A model generated the notes under the pieces. That model saw nothing but the letters and a program-made list of their open reading frames with translations. It ran no database searches and was not told the DNA's origin. Of a DNA stretch of 64,000 bases, positions 43,990 to 52,607 are shown one piece after another (position 1 is the first letter of the stretch; each line of letters opens with the position of its first letter). Origin of the DNA: Propionicimonas paludicola (GTDB lineage Bacteria > Actinomycetota > Actinomycetes > Propionibacteriales > Propionibacteriaceae); NCBI RefSeq assembly GCF_002563675.1, contig NZ_PDJC01000001.1:3100001-3164000 (forward strand), read 5' to 3'. The translations under genes were made by a program, and so were the position numbers.

Positions 43990-44022
43990 CCGGCCGGGGG
44001 CGGAAAGCCGAGCCCCGGCCGG
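43990..44022 (-). terminator. Stem-loop after the sialidase gene
   Basis: Arms 43990-44003 (ccggccgggggcgg) and 44008-44022 pair around an AAAG loop, with one interruption, just past the sialidase stop on the minus strand. Confidence 0.65.
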
Positions 44023-44027
44023 GTGGC

Positions 44028-45491
44028 CTACTTGACCTTCTTGGCCGATGAGGTGGCGGTCGATGGCTGGTAGCCCGGGCTGGTCACCGTGACCTTGACC
44101 GACACCTTCTTGCCCTTGTCCGCCTTGCTCAGCTTGTAGCTGGCTGAGGTCGCCGAGCTGATCTCCTTGCCGTTGCGCAGCCACTGGTACCGAGTCACAG
44201 TGGCATTCGGCGACCACGTCCCCTGGCTGGCAGTGACGGTCTTGCCAACCTTGTGAGTGCCCGACACGCTGGGGCTCTTCTTCTTGGCCAGCGAGGGCAG
44301 CAGGGTCTGCTCGAGATCGGAGACGCTCACCTGCCGGAACACGATCCGGTTCCAATAGGCCTTCTCCGGGGAGTAGCCGTTCTCGTAGACCAGGCCGATG
44401 GTGCCGGCGTCGAGCTGCACCATGTCGGAGTAGCAGGCGGGATCCGTGGTCGATCCCACGGCAAGGCCCGAGCGCCAACTCTGACCGTTGTTCGTGCTGA
44501 CGAAGATCCGCATCCCGCGACGCGAGGTGATCTTGAACGAGGTGTTGGACGGGCTGGAGAACAGCAGCAACTCGCGGCCGCCCGTGGTCTGCAGCAGGCT
44601 GCCTTCCACCGGGACGGTCTTCACTCCGCTCATCAGCGAGAACGATCCGATCGACTCGCCTCCGTTGGTGGAGTAGGCCTGCATTCGGTTACTGCCGGGC
44701 TTGCTCACTCCCTTGCCGTTGTCCCGATAGGCGGTGAGCAGCCGGCCGTCCGGTAGTTCGGCGATGCTGCCCTCGATCAGCTGCTGCTTGCCCGACGCCG
44801 CCCGGTCATAGCCGATCTGCCAGGTGGCACCGTTGTCGTCGCTGTACACGCCGCGGGCGGTGCGCTTGTCGTTCTCGGTGTAGCCCATGGCGAAGATGAT
44901 CCGGCCGGCATGACTGCCCTTGGTCAGGACGATGCCGTGCCCGGGGCCGGTCAGACCGGGGCGCCAGTTCGGCACCGTCACCCGTCCCGAGGTCAGCGAG
45001 GTGAACGAACCGCCGTCGGTGTCGATCCACTGCTGGTGCATGTAGTTGCGGTAGCCGGTCCTGGCCGAGGAGTCCTTGGTCTTCACCGTGGTGATCAGCA
45101 GCACCTTGTCGCGGGCCGGGACGTAGACCGGAACCGGGTTCGAGACCCGGAGCTTGCCGTGGTCGGCGACAATCTTCTCGCCACCCCAGGTGCAGCCACC
45201 ATCTGTGGAGGTCTTCATGGCGATGTCGAAGTCGCCGTCATCGTCATTGTCGGCGTTGTCATTGCGCTTCTCGGCGAAGACGAACAGCCGGCCGTCGGGC
45301 ACGCGCACCACGGCCGGAACTCGATACCGGGTGGCGCTCTTGCTGGTGAACGGTGTGGAACTGCACTCCTGCGGTGCGGCCGCCGCGGCCGTGCCCGGGT
45401 TCAGCACGACAGGCAGCCCGAAAGCAGCCGTCGCTACGGCGAGTGACACTGCTAACTGGAGCTTCAAGTGGAAGTCGGGGGGCTTCTTCAT
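44028..45491 (-). CDS. Secreted GH33 exo-sialidase with C-terminal Ig-like domain
   Basis: 487 aa with a signal peptide (about 1-38, ending AAAA). The six-bladed propeller has a RIP-type motif YRVPAVV, Asp boxes STDGGCTW, SDDNGATW and STNNGQSW, catalytic Glu in EGSIAELPDGRL and Tyr in DPACYSDMVQ. Residues about 400-487 form an Ig-like wall or glycan-binding module (GTHKVGKTVTASQGTW). It should release terminal sialic or related acids outside the cell. No LPxTG anchor is seen, so it is probably secreted. It sits beside genes that make the same class of sugar, suggesting remodelling or turnover. Confidence 0.9.
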   Translation of the reverse strand: MKKPPDFHLKLQLAVSLAVATAAFGLPVVLNPGTAAAAAPQECSSTPFTSKSATRYRVPAVVRVPDGRLFVFAEKRNDNADNDDDGDFDIAMKTSTDGGCTWGGEKIVADHGKLRVSNPVPVYVPARDKVLLITTVKTKDSSARTGYRNYMHQQWIDTDGGSFTSLTSGRVTVPNWRPGLTGPGHGIVLTKGSHAGRIIFAMGYTENDKRTARGVYSDDNGATWQIGYDRAASGKQQLIEGSIAELPDGRLLTAYRDNGKGVSKPGSNRMQAYSTNGGESIGSFSLMSGVKTVPVEGSLLQTTGGRELLLFSSPSNTSFKITSRRGMRIFVSTNNGQSWRSGLAVGSTTDPACYSDMVQLDAGTIGLVYENGYSPEKAYWNRIVFRQVSVSDLEQTLLPSLAKKKSPSVSGTHKVGKTVTASQGTWSPNATVTRYQWLRNGKEISSATSASYKLSKADKGKKVSVKVTVTSPGYQPSTATSSAKKVK

Positions 45492-45711
45492 GGGGTGCTC
45501 TACTCAGTCGATTGCAGACTTTGGGGAATTCTTCGGGGGCACCTGACGAGACCAACCGAATGCACGCGGGGCGGACCCCGGCGGACATCTCGGCTGGGTT
45601 CGGTCGCGCCAGGCTGGTTCCAGTGAAGCAGCTAGGCGCGCTGCAAGGGAAGGCAGAGTGAGGAAATGGTCTTACCGATCGAGGATCGCCGGCGGAGGGC
45701 CGACGGCCGGA

Positions 45712-46995
45712 TCAGTGCCGGACGATCGCGCGCAGCCGTCGGTATGCGTCGCCGGGCAGAAGGGCCATTCCCAGCTGTGCTGCCCGTCGGCGGAGCTCGT
45801 CGATCCGTGGCCGATAGGTGGTGCCGCGGGCCGCAGGACGCTGGGCGACCGACGGCATCTTCTTCCGGGCCTCGTGAATGGCCAAGCGACTGGACAAGTA
45901 GCCGTCGCGGGAGCAGATGGCGCTGGGACGTTCCGACGGATCGATGTCGAGAAGCTCGGTGACCCGCTTCAGGATCCGTTCGGCCGGGGCTAACTCGTCC
46001 ACCGAGACGAACACGTCGGCCAGCCAGGACGGGTCCGGGGTCGGCAGCAGGTCGGCGATCAGCTTGTCGAAGCTGACGATCAGGCCGGAGTTGATCAGCA
46101 CGTGGTTGCCGTGCTTCTCGTGGACGCCGAAGTCGCCGATGAACGCGGTACGCACCCCGGCGCCGATCGATTCCAGAGCTGCGGTCGAGGACACCGTGAG
46201 CAGCAGATCGACTCTGCCCAGCAGATCGGTGATCGGCTCGTAGGTGATCTCGAAGTTGACCGGGGCGGCCGGCAGCATCTTGATGGCCGCCTCCGGGTGC
46301 AGTTCGGCCCGGTGGAAGGTGCTCTCCTCCGGCCGGTGGCGCGGCTTCAGCAGCACTCGGCGATCGGGGTGAGCGGCCGCGTAGTCGAACAGGCGCTGGT
46401 AGAGGTAGGTGCGATCCCAGCTGTCTCTGGGGATGGTCGGTTGGTCGGCGAGCAGCACCGTCCGGATCGGGCCGGTCTTCATCTCGGCCGGATGGATCGG
46501 CAGCAGCGGCAGCCCGCTGAGCAGCAGGTTGTCCGCAGGGATCTCCAGCCGCTGGCCGGCGTTCAGGAACTCCCGCAAGTTGTCGGCGGAGTTGACCGCG
46601 ATCACGTCCGAGCGGGCTCGGTCCAGGTAGCCGGCGACGATCTTCTCGATGATGATCCCGACCCAGCCCGTGACGACCACGGGCTCGCCGGACGGACGGG
46701 GCTGATCCCGCCGCAGCAGGGCCAAGTCATCGGTGAATCGCTCGACCAGCGGACCCTGCAGCGAGAGGATCACGCAGTCGGCCTCGCGGGCGGCAACCAG
46801 CAGTTCGTTCCACGGCATCAACTGGTAGCCGGCGGCACCGGCGGCGCTCAGCTGATCGTCGGAGATGGCATGGCGCAGGTCGGAGGGCACCAGCACTGAC
46901 CAGGTCCAGCCGGCCGCCTCGAACTGTTTCGCCAGCCCGACGGCCCACTTCATTTGAGAGTCGTAGGCCGCAACGACCACCAGTTCTCGGGTCAT
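45712..46995 (-). CDS. DUF6716-type putative glycosyltransferase
   Basis: 427 aa from ATG 46995, with GGAGGAAG upstream; the frame open to 47100 is not supported. It has a GT-B-like layout with alternating beta-alpha segments; the C-terminal half holds VLLKPRHRPEES and LLLTVSSTAALESIGAG followed by FIGDFGVHEKHGNH, which recall the capsule polymerase/polysialyltransferase nucleotide-sugar site. I recall this family as DUF6716 beside neuA and neuB in actinobacteria. It is divergent from a paralogue at 47209 that shares the SSTAA...DFGV...GNH segment. Confidence 0.75.
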   Translation of the reverse strand: MTRELVVVAAYDSQMKWAVGLAKQFEAAGWTWSVLVPSDLRHAISDDQLSAAGAAGYQLMPWNELLVAAREADCVILSLQGPLVERFTDDLALLRRDQPRPSGEPVVVTGWVGIIIEKIVAGYLDRARSDVIAVNSADNLREFLNAGQRLEIPADNLLLSGLPLLPIHPAEMKTGPIRTVLLADQPTIPRDSWDRTYLYQRLFDYAAAHPDRRVLLKPRHRPEESTFHRAELHPEAAIKMLPAAPVNFEITYEPITDLLGRVDLLLTVSSTAALESIGAGVRTAFIGDFGVHEKHGNHVLINSGLIVSFDKLIADLLPTPDPSWLADVFVSVDELAPAERILKRVTELLDIDPSERPSAICSRDGYLSSRLAIHEARKKMPSVAQRPAARGTTYRPRIDELRRRAAQLGMALLPGDAYRRLRAIVRH

Positions 46996-47196
46996 TCGCG
47001 AGCTTCCTCCCAGTTGTCCTGCACGCACCTGCATCGTCGGCAGCCGGCAGTTCGACCGGTGATGCAGCGCGTCCTGACGGCGTAGACAGCCAGTAGGCAA
47101 TCATAGACATCGGCCGCGCGAGCCGCCTTCAGCGGGGGCCGTCCGGGGAGTCTGTGCATTCGTTAAGGAACTTCTCAGCATTCCCGGCCCCCATGG

Positions 47197-47202
47197 TAGG
47201 GT
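47197..47202 (+). promoter_or_regulatory. -10 box of the nonulosonic-acid operon
   Basis: TAGGGT followed by 6 bases and ATG 47209; leaderless start of the operon 47209-53368. Confidence 0.6.
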
Positions 47203-47208
47203 CCAGCT

Positions 47209-48477
47209 ATGCGGCAAGCTGGCCTCCTGGACGCTCCCAGAGTGGCTGTGCTAGCCGACACCGACAGCCGCTGGAAATGGGCGCTGGCCACCGCGAACTC
47301 TCTGAGTCCTGGCTCGTTGCGCTGCTATCTGCGTCCGGGGCCGCAACTCCCCAGTGAGCGCCAACTACGCGAGTCGGGCGTTGATCCGGCTGACGTCACC
47401 GAAGTGTCCCTGGGTGACCTGGTGGACGTGGTGGCCGCCGACGAATGCGACGTGGTGATTCTCGGTCTTGGCGGAGATGCCGTCCAGGCGGTGCTGCAGT
47501 CCTTCGCGGCGCGCTGGACGGGGCCGTCCCGGCCGATCCTGGTGGCTGGCTACGTCGGCATCGTCTATGAGCGGCTGGTCGAAGGTCTGTACCAGCGAGC
47601 CGGCGCCGATGTGGTGATCGCCAACAGCCCCGCCGACGCGCGCAGCTTCGCCGACCTGCTGACCGCGATCGGCTTCGATCCGTCCGCGGTGGTCACCGAG
47701 CCGCTGCCGTTCCTGGCCGAGGCTTCTCCCGGAGCGGCCGCCGAGGGCACCGCCCTCACTTTCGCGGCCCAGCCGGAGGTGCCCAGCCGCAAAGAGGACC
47801 GTCGTTATCTGGTCTCTCGCCTGATCGAGCACGCCCGGCGGCACCCGGAGCGTCCGGTCCTGCTCAAGGTGCGCGGGCTGGCCGGAGAGTCCCTCACCCA
47901 CCCGGAGCCATATCCCTACCAGCGACTCGTGCAGCAGTTCGGCGGTGAGCTCCCGGCCAACTTTGAGGTGGTGGCCGGCTCGATGAGCGATGCTCTCGAC
48001 CGCACCGCCGTCCTGGTCACCGTGTCGAGCACGGCCGCGGCCGAGTCGATCCATCGCGGCATTCCGACCGCGATCCTCACCGACTTCGGGGTACGCGAGG
48101 GCCTCGGCAACCACTTCTTCGCCGGGTCGGGCTGCTACGCCAGTTTCGATGAACTGGACGAGGGGGTGCGTCCGACGGCCGACCGGGAATGGGCGGCCGC
48201 ACATGGGCTGGTCGCCATGCAGCGCGGTGCGCTGGCCGAGCGGATCGCCGCCTTGCGCAGCACCGAGTTGCCGGCGGTCAGCCCGTACTTCTCGCGTCGG
48301 CGGAGCCCGGTCTATCTGGGACGAATGCTCTCCGACCATGGTTTGGACAGCCAGGCCCGTCCATTGCACGACGGGTCCCGGCGGCGGGGGCGCTTCGCCA
48401 GTGCCGTGGCCCGCAGGCTTTACCGTGCCGGCGCTGCGATCGTCGCACCGGCCCTTCGGCGACTAGGAGAAGGATGA
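47209..48477 (+). CDS. DUF6716-type putative glycosyltransferase (paralogue)
   Basis: 422 aa. N-terminal VAVLADTDSRWKWALATANSL parallels the start of the divergent paralogue. The C-terminal half has VLLKVRGLAGES, LVTVSSTAAAESIHRG and ILTDFGVREGLGNHFFAG. First gene of a tight plus-strand operon; it overlaps the CMP-sialate synthetase start (ATGA), so product and partner are made together. Likely transfers or polymerises the CMP-activated sugar; direct proof is lacking. Confidence 0.75.
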   Translation: MRQAGLLDAPRVAVLADTDSRWKWALATANSLSPGSLRCYLRPGPQLPSERQLRESGVDPADVTEVSLGDLVDVVAADECDVVILGLGGDAVQAVLQSFAARWTGPSRPILVAGYVGIVYERLVEGLYQRAGADVVIANSPADARSFADLLTAIGFDPSAVVTEPLPFLAEASPGAAAEGTALTFAAQPEVPSRKEDRRYLVSRLIEHARRHPERPVLLKVRGLAGESLTHPEPYPYQRLVQQFGGELPANFEVVAGSMSDALDRTAVLVTVSSTAAAESIHRGIPTAILTDFGVREGLGNHFFAGSGCYASFDELDEGVRPTADREWAAAHGLVAMQRGALAERIAALRSTELPAVSPYFSRRRSPVYLGRMLSDHGLDSQARPLHDGSRRRGRFASAVARRLYRAGAAIVAPALRRLGEG

Positions 48478-49661
48478 CAGTGCAGGGTGGTTCCGCGTCG
48501 GTGGTCGCAGTGATCCCGGCCCGCGGCGGATCGAAGGGGGTACCGGGCAAGAACCTGGCCCCGGTGGCCGGGGTGCCGCTGGTGGTCCGGGCGATCCGGG
48601 CCTGCCTGGCAGCCGGCCGGGTCGACGAGGTCGTGGTCTCGACCGATGACGAGGGGATCGCCGCCGTCGCCGAGCGGGCCGGAGCGATCGTTGTGCGTCG
48701 GCCCGCCGAACTCGCCAATGACACCGCATCCAGCGAGGCCGCGCTGCGGCACGTCCTTCAGGTGCGCTACCCGGATCAGGCGCCGGAGGTGCTGCTGCTG
48801 GTGCAGTGCACCAGCCCGTTCATCACCGCGGCCGAAGTGGACGAAGTGGTGGCCGCCATCCTCGAGCGCGGCGCCGACTCGGCGTTCACCGCGGCCCCCT
48901 TCCACGGCTTCATCTGGCGCGTGGACGACTCGGCCTACGGGGTCAACCACGATCACCGGACCCGGCCGCGCCGCCAGGAGCGTCCGGCCGAGTACCTGGA
49001 GACCGGGGCGGCCTACGCCATGCGGACCGAGGGCTTCCTGGCCGCCGGGCATCGCTTCTTCGGCAACGTCCAGGCCGTTCCCACCGACCCGGCGCGGGTC
49101 CTCGAGATCGACGAGCCGGACGATCTGGCCCGGGCCCGGGCGATCGCCGGCCTGCTGGAGACCGAACGTCCGGTGCTGGCCAAGGGTGCGGTGCAGGCCG
49201 TCGTTCTGGATTTCGACGGCACCCAGACCGATGACCGAGTCTGGATCACTGCGGACGGGGTCGAGCAGGTGGCCGTCCATCGTGGCGACGGAATGGGCAT
49301 CGCCGCCCTGCGGGACGCGGGGCTGCCGATCCTGATCCTGTCCACCGAAGTCAACGATGTGTTGACCGCACGCGCCAAGAAGCTGCGGATCGAGTGCGTG
49401 CATTCGGCCGTCGAAAAGCAGTCGGAACTGCGCGCCTGGTGCCGTCGGGTCCACGTCGACCCCGAGGCCGTGGTGTACGTTGGCAATGATTTGAACGATC
49501 TGGGATGCCTGCAGATTGTTGGTTGGCCCGTCGCGGTCGCCAACGCTCACCCCGCCGTGAAGCAGGCAGCGGCCTGGACAACTGCGGCTTCCGGAGGTCA
49601 CGGCGCGGTCCGCGAGGTAGCCGCCTGGATTCTGGGAGAGGATCTCAGTGGTGGTCGGTAA
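48474..49661 (+). CDS. neuA: CMP-nonulosonate (sialic acid) cytidylyltransferase fused to HAD phosphatase
   Basis: 395 aa from ATG 48474, with AGGAGAAGG upstream. Residues 1-235 are the CMP-sialate/KDO synthetase fold: VIPARGGSKGVPGKN nucleotide loop, LLVQCTSPFITAAEVDEVV, YLETGAAYAMR. Residues 240-395 are a KdsC-like HAD domain with its catalytic set intact: DFDGTQTD, ILSTE, a Lys in VEKQSELRAW, and VGNDLNDLGCL. The fusion order resembles vertebrate CMAS. An active phosphatase domain could remove the 9-phosphate before activation, pointing to a phosphorylated intermediate pathway, though this is inference. The symbol denotes the synthetase half only. Confidence 0.88.
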   Translation: MTVQGGSASVVAVIPARGGSKGVPGKNLAPVAGVPLVVRAIRACLAAGRVDEVVVSTDDEGIAAVAERAGAIVVRRPAELANDTASSEAALRHVLQVRYPDQAPEVLLLVQCTSPFITAAEVDEVVAAILERGADSAFTAAPFHGFIWRVDDSAYGVNHDHRTRPRRQERPAEYLETGAAYAMRTEGFLAAGHRFFGNVQAVPTDPARVLEIDEPDDLARARAIAGLLETERPVLAKGAVQAVVLDFDGTQTDDRVWITADGVEQVAVHRGDGMGIAALRDAGLPILILSTEVNDVLTARAKKLRIECVHSAVEKQSELRAWCRRVHVDPEAVVYVGNDLNDLGCLQIVGWPVAVANAHPAVKQAAAWTTAASGGHGAVREVAAWILGEDLSGGR

Positions 49662-50559
49662 CTCTTCAAGCCCGCGGGTGCGGCTGATCGGCGATCGTCC
49701 GGTTGGTGAGGGTCACCCGGCCTACCTGATCGGCGAGATCGGGATCAATCACAACGGTGACCTGGAAACAGCGCTGCAGCTGGTTCACCAGGCCAAGGCC
49801 GCCGGCATGGACGCGGTGAAGTTCCAGAAGCGGACCCCGGAGATCTGCACGCCGCGGGACCAGTGGGATATCGAGCGGGAGACCCCGTGGGGTCTGATGA
49901 CCTACATCGAGTACCGGCATCGCGTCGAGTTCGGTGAGGACGAGTACCGGGCCATCGACGAGCACTGTCGCGAGTTGGGCATCGACTGGTTCGCTTCCCC
50001 GTGGGACGTTCCGAGTGTGGAGTTCTTGAAGGGCTTCGACTCACCGGTCTACAAGATCGCGTCCGCCTCACTTACCGATGACGAACTGCTCAGCGCCACC
50101 AGGGAGACCGGCAAGCCGGTGATCCTGTCCACCGGCATGTCCACCCCGGAGCAGATCGACCACGCCGTCGGCGTGATCGGCACGGAGAACCTGATCCTGC
50201 TGCACGCGAACAGCACCTATCCGGCACCGACCAACCAGCTCAACCTGCGGATGATGCACACCCTGATGGCGCAGTACCCGGACGTCCCGATCGGCTACTC
50301 CGGCCACGAGGTCGGCCTGCAGACCACGGTCGCCGCCGTCGCCCTGGGCGCCTCGGTGATCGAGCGACACATCACTTTGGATCGGACGATGTGGGGTTCG
50401 GACCAGGCGGCTTCTGTGGAGCCGGTCGGTATGCATCGGCTGGTCCGGGACATTCGGGCAGTCGAGTCCGCCCTCGGTGATGGGGTAAAGCAGGTCTATC
50501 CGGGAGAGCTGGCCGCGATGAAGAAGCTGCGGCGGGTCGCCGGTTCCGATGCATCCTGA
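49648..50559 (+). CDS. neuB: N-acetylneuraminate synthase family protein, lacking the SAF domain
   Basis: 303 aa. TIM barrel with IGEIGINHNGDLETALQLV, DAVKFQKRTPE, FASPWDVPSVEFL, ILSTGMSTPEQID, IGYSGHEVGLQTTVAAVALGASVIERHITLDR. It condenses phosphoenolpyruvate with an N-acyl-hexosamine to form a nine-carbon sugar. The chain stops at the point where the C-terminal antifreeze-like SAF domain of usual NeuB (about 345 aa) would start. In classical NeuB the SAF domain reaches into the partner active site, so substrate choice may differ. GTG start overlaps neuA by 14 bases; RBS GAGAGGA. Confidence 0.9.
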   Translation: MVVGNSSSPRVRLIGDRPVGEGHPAYLIGEIGINHNGDLETALQLVHQAKAAGMDAVKFQKRTPEICTPRDQWDIERETPWGLMTYIEYRHRVEFGEDEYRAIDEHCRELGIDWFASPWDVPSVEFLKGFDSPVYKIASASLTDDELLSATRETGKPVILSTGMSTPEQIDHAVGVIGTENLILLHANSTYPAPTNQLNLRMMHTLMAQYPDVPIGYSGHEVGLQTTVAAVALGASVIERHITLDRTMWGSDQAASVEPVGMHRLVRDIRAVESALGDGVKQVYPGELAAMKKLRRVAGSDAS

Positions 50560-51598
50560 GCCGAGCACTCTCGCCCTCGTGGAGAGCCCCGTTCAGCTCC
50601 TCCACGTTCTTGAGTGGTGCGCCTGGCACCAGAGCAAAGACCTGCGCCTCGCAGTGCTGTCGCCACGCGATGCGCACGGACGAGACCAGCTGGCCACCAT
50701 GCGCACGCTGGCCCAGGACTCCGGCATCGATGTGGTCTGGCTGGATCCGCGGGTATCTCGGTTCGCTCCGCTCGGCGCCTGGCGGAAGCTGCGTCGCTGG
50801 GCAGGTGAGGCCGACCGAGTCGTGGTCGGCGACCCGTTCTCGGGCCTGATTCAGAGCGTCCTGGTCACCACTCGGATCGAGAAGGTGACGGTGATCGATG
50901 ACGGCACCGCGACCATCGATTTCGCCGAACTTCTCCGCTCGCAGGAGCCGCTGTTGCGCTGGACGGTGCGCCGGGGCTGGGTGACTCACGCGATCCGCAC
51001 GCCACTGGCGCGGCGCGCCAACCGGTACCTCGGGCAGCTGGGTCCGGACGCACTGGAACTGTTCACCGTGATGCCGATCTGCGATCTGCCGCACGCCACG
51101 GTGACCCGGCACCGCTACCAGTGGACCCGGCGCCGGTTCGGACCGCCCACTCTGCACAACGGGGTGACCGTTGTCGGAAGCTCCTTGGTGGAAAGCGGAC
51201 TGCTGTCGGAGGAGGTCTACCTTCAGGCGATCACCGAGCAGCTCGACGTCCTCGGTGCGCCGGGCGGGGTGTACATCAGCCATCGGCGCGAACGTTCCAG
51301 CAAGGTCCGCCGGCTGATCGCGGCCACCAAACTGAAGCTAGTCACCTCACAGCTGCCCTTGGAGATCGAACTTCGCAAGGGTCCGGTCGGCCGGGCCGTG
51401 ATCTGCTTCCCCTCCACCCCGGCCTTCACCCTGCCGCTGGTGCTCGACGGTGCCGGCACCCGGCTCAGGGTGGTGCCGCTCCGGGCGTCCCGGCTCAGCC
51501 CGCAGGCCGAGCCGCGGGCCAGAGACTTCCTGTTGCGGATCGGCGCGCAGGTGAGTCCGGACGACGCCGCCGGCGACGAACGGGCGGACCACCGGTGA
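50549..51598 (+). CDS. Polysialyltransferase-like protein (GT52/alpha-2,8-polyST-like)
   Basis: 349 aa. The N-terminus, LALVESPVQLLHVLEW, is that of bacterial polysialyltransferases and related GT52-like enzymes. YISHRRERSSKVRRLI and GRAVICFPSTPAFTLPLVL correspond to the phosphate-binding His/Arg and Ser-Thr-Pro regions of that group. It overlaps neuB by 11 bases. Predicted to add the CMP-activated nonulosonate to an acceptor or growing chain. No signal peptide or transmembrane segment; cytosolic or peripheral. Confidence 0.72.
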   Translation: MHPEPSTLALVESPVQLLHVLEWCAWHQSKDLRLAVLSPRDAHGRDQLATMRTLAQDSGIDVVWLDPRVSRFAPLGAWRKLRRWAGEADRVVVGDPFSGLIQSVLVTTRIEKVTVIDDGTATIDFAELLRSQEPLLRWTVRRGWVTHAIRTPLARRANRYLGQLGPDALELFTVMPICDLPHATVTRHRYQWTRRRFGPPTLHNGVTVVGSSLVESGLLSEEVYLQAITEQLDVLGAPGGVYISHRRERSSKVRRLIAATKLKLVTSQLPLEIELRKGPVGRAVICFPSTPAFTLPLVLDGAGTRLRVVPLRASRLSPQAEPRARDFLLRIGAQVSPDDAAGDERADHR

Positions 51599-51629
51599 AC
51601 CCGAGTCGGGGCGATCAGGACCGGCAACG

Positions 51630-52607
51630 ATGACCTCGCTGGTCGATGTCATCGTGCCGCTGCACGACGCCGCAGAGCACCTGCCAGTCTTCTTGGCCAG
51701 TGTGCAGGTGAACTCACCGGCCGGTTGCCGCTACCTGGTGATCGATGACGGGTCTCGGGACGGCTCGACCGAGCTTCTGGACGCCGCGGCCGCTCGGCTG
51801 CCGTCGCTGGAACTGCATCGGCTGGAGCACTCGGTGGGGGTGGCCGCCGCCCGCAACGCGGCCCTGGAGCTCGTCGATGCCGAGTACCTGGCCTTCGTCG
51901 ACGCCGACGACTGGATGGCCCCGGAGCGGCTCTCTCAGCTGATCGCCGCTCACCGGCGCACCGGTGCGGCCATCCTGCGCACCGACCACGTCCGGGTGAA
52001 CCGCTACCGGCGGATCCCCGAGGTCGCGCCCAGCGAGCTGCGTGAGGTCGCCTTCCCCGCCGGTGACGGCATCGGCGACGCGGGCGGACGGACGTTGGTC
52101 GACTATCCCTACTTGTGGGCCGGGATGTTCGACCTGGCGCAGCTACCGCCGCTGTCCGAGCTGCGCTTCGACCCGTCGCTGCGTACCGCCTCGGATCGGC
52201 CCTGGTTCTGGCGGCTCCACCTGCTCGAGTTGAGCGTCGCGGTGGTTGCGGCACCGAGCTACTTCTACCGGCGCAGCCCGGGCCAGGCATCCCTGACCGA
52301 GTTGGGGGACGATCGACTGCTGGACATCCTGGACGCGATGCGGCAGGTCCTGGCCCTCGCGGCGGCGTCCGGAGTTCCCGCCTACCGGCGTCGGGCGGCC
52401 TTCACGACGGTCCGGATGATTGCGCGCCACGTGTCCGCTCGGGGTCGCCTCGACGCGGACCAACAACACGAACTGGTCCGCCGGGCGGCCGAGTTGCTGG
52501 CCGAGATCGACGCGGACGACCTGGCGGCGGCTCTGGAGCTGGTCCGTCCGGAGCAGGCCGAGGTGGCCCAGGCGCTGTGCGCGGCCGGTCGAAGGTGGTC
52601 GGAATGA
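51630..52607 (+). CDS. GT2 glycosyltransferase of the nonulosonic-acid operon
   Basis: 325 aa. GT-A start VDVIVPLHDAAEHLPVFL, nucleotide region VIDDGSRDGSTELL, and metal motif LAFVDADDWMAPERL (DADD), all standard for GT2 chain-building enzymes. No membrane helices. Lies 31 bases after the polysialyltransferase-like gene and overlaps the next gene (ATGA). Acceptor and donor unknown. Confidence 0.88.
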   Translation: MTSLVDVIVPLHDAAEHLPVFLASVQVNSPAGCRYLVIDDGSRDGSTELLDAAAARLPSLELHRLEHSVGVAAARNAALELVDAEYLAFVDADDWMAPERLSQLIAAHRRTGAAILRTDHVRVNRYRRIPEVAPSELREVAFPAGDGIGDAGGRTLVDYPYLWAGMFDLAQLPPLSELRFDPSLRTASDRPWFWRLHLLELSVAVVAAPSYFYRRSPGQASLTELGDDRLLDILDAMRQVLALAAASGVPAYRRRAAFTTVRMIARHVSARGRLDADQQHELVRRAAELLAEIDADDLAAALELVRPEQAEVAQALCAAGRRWSE

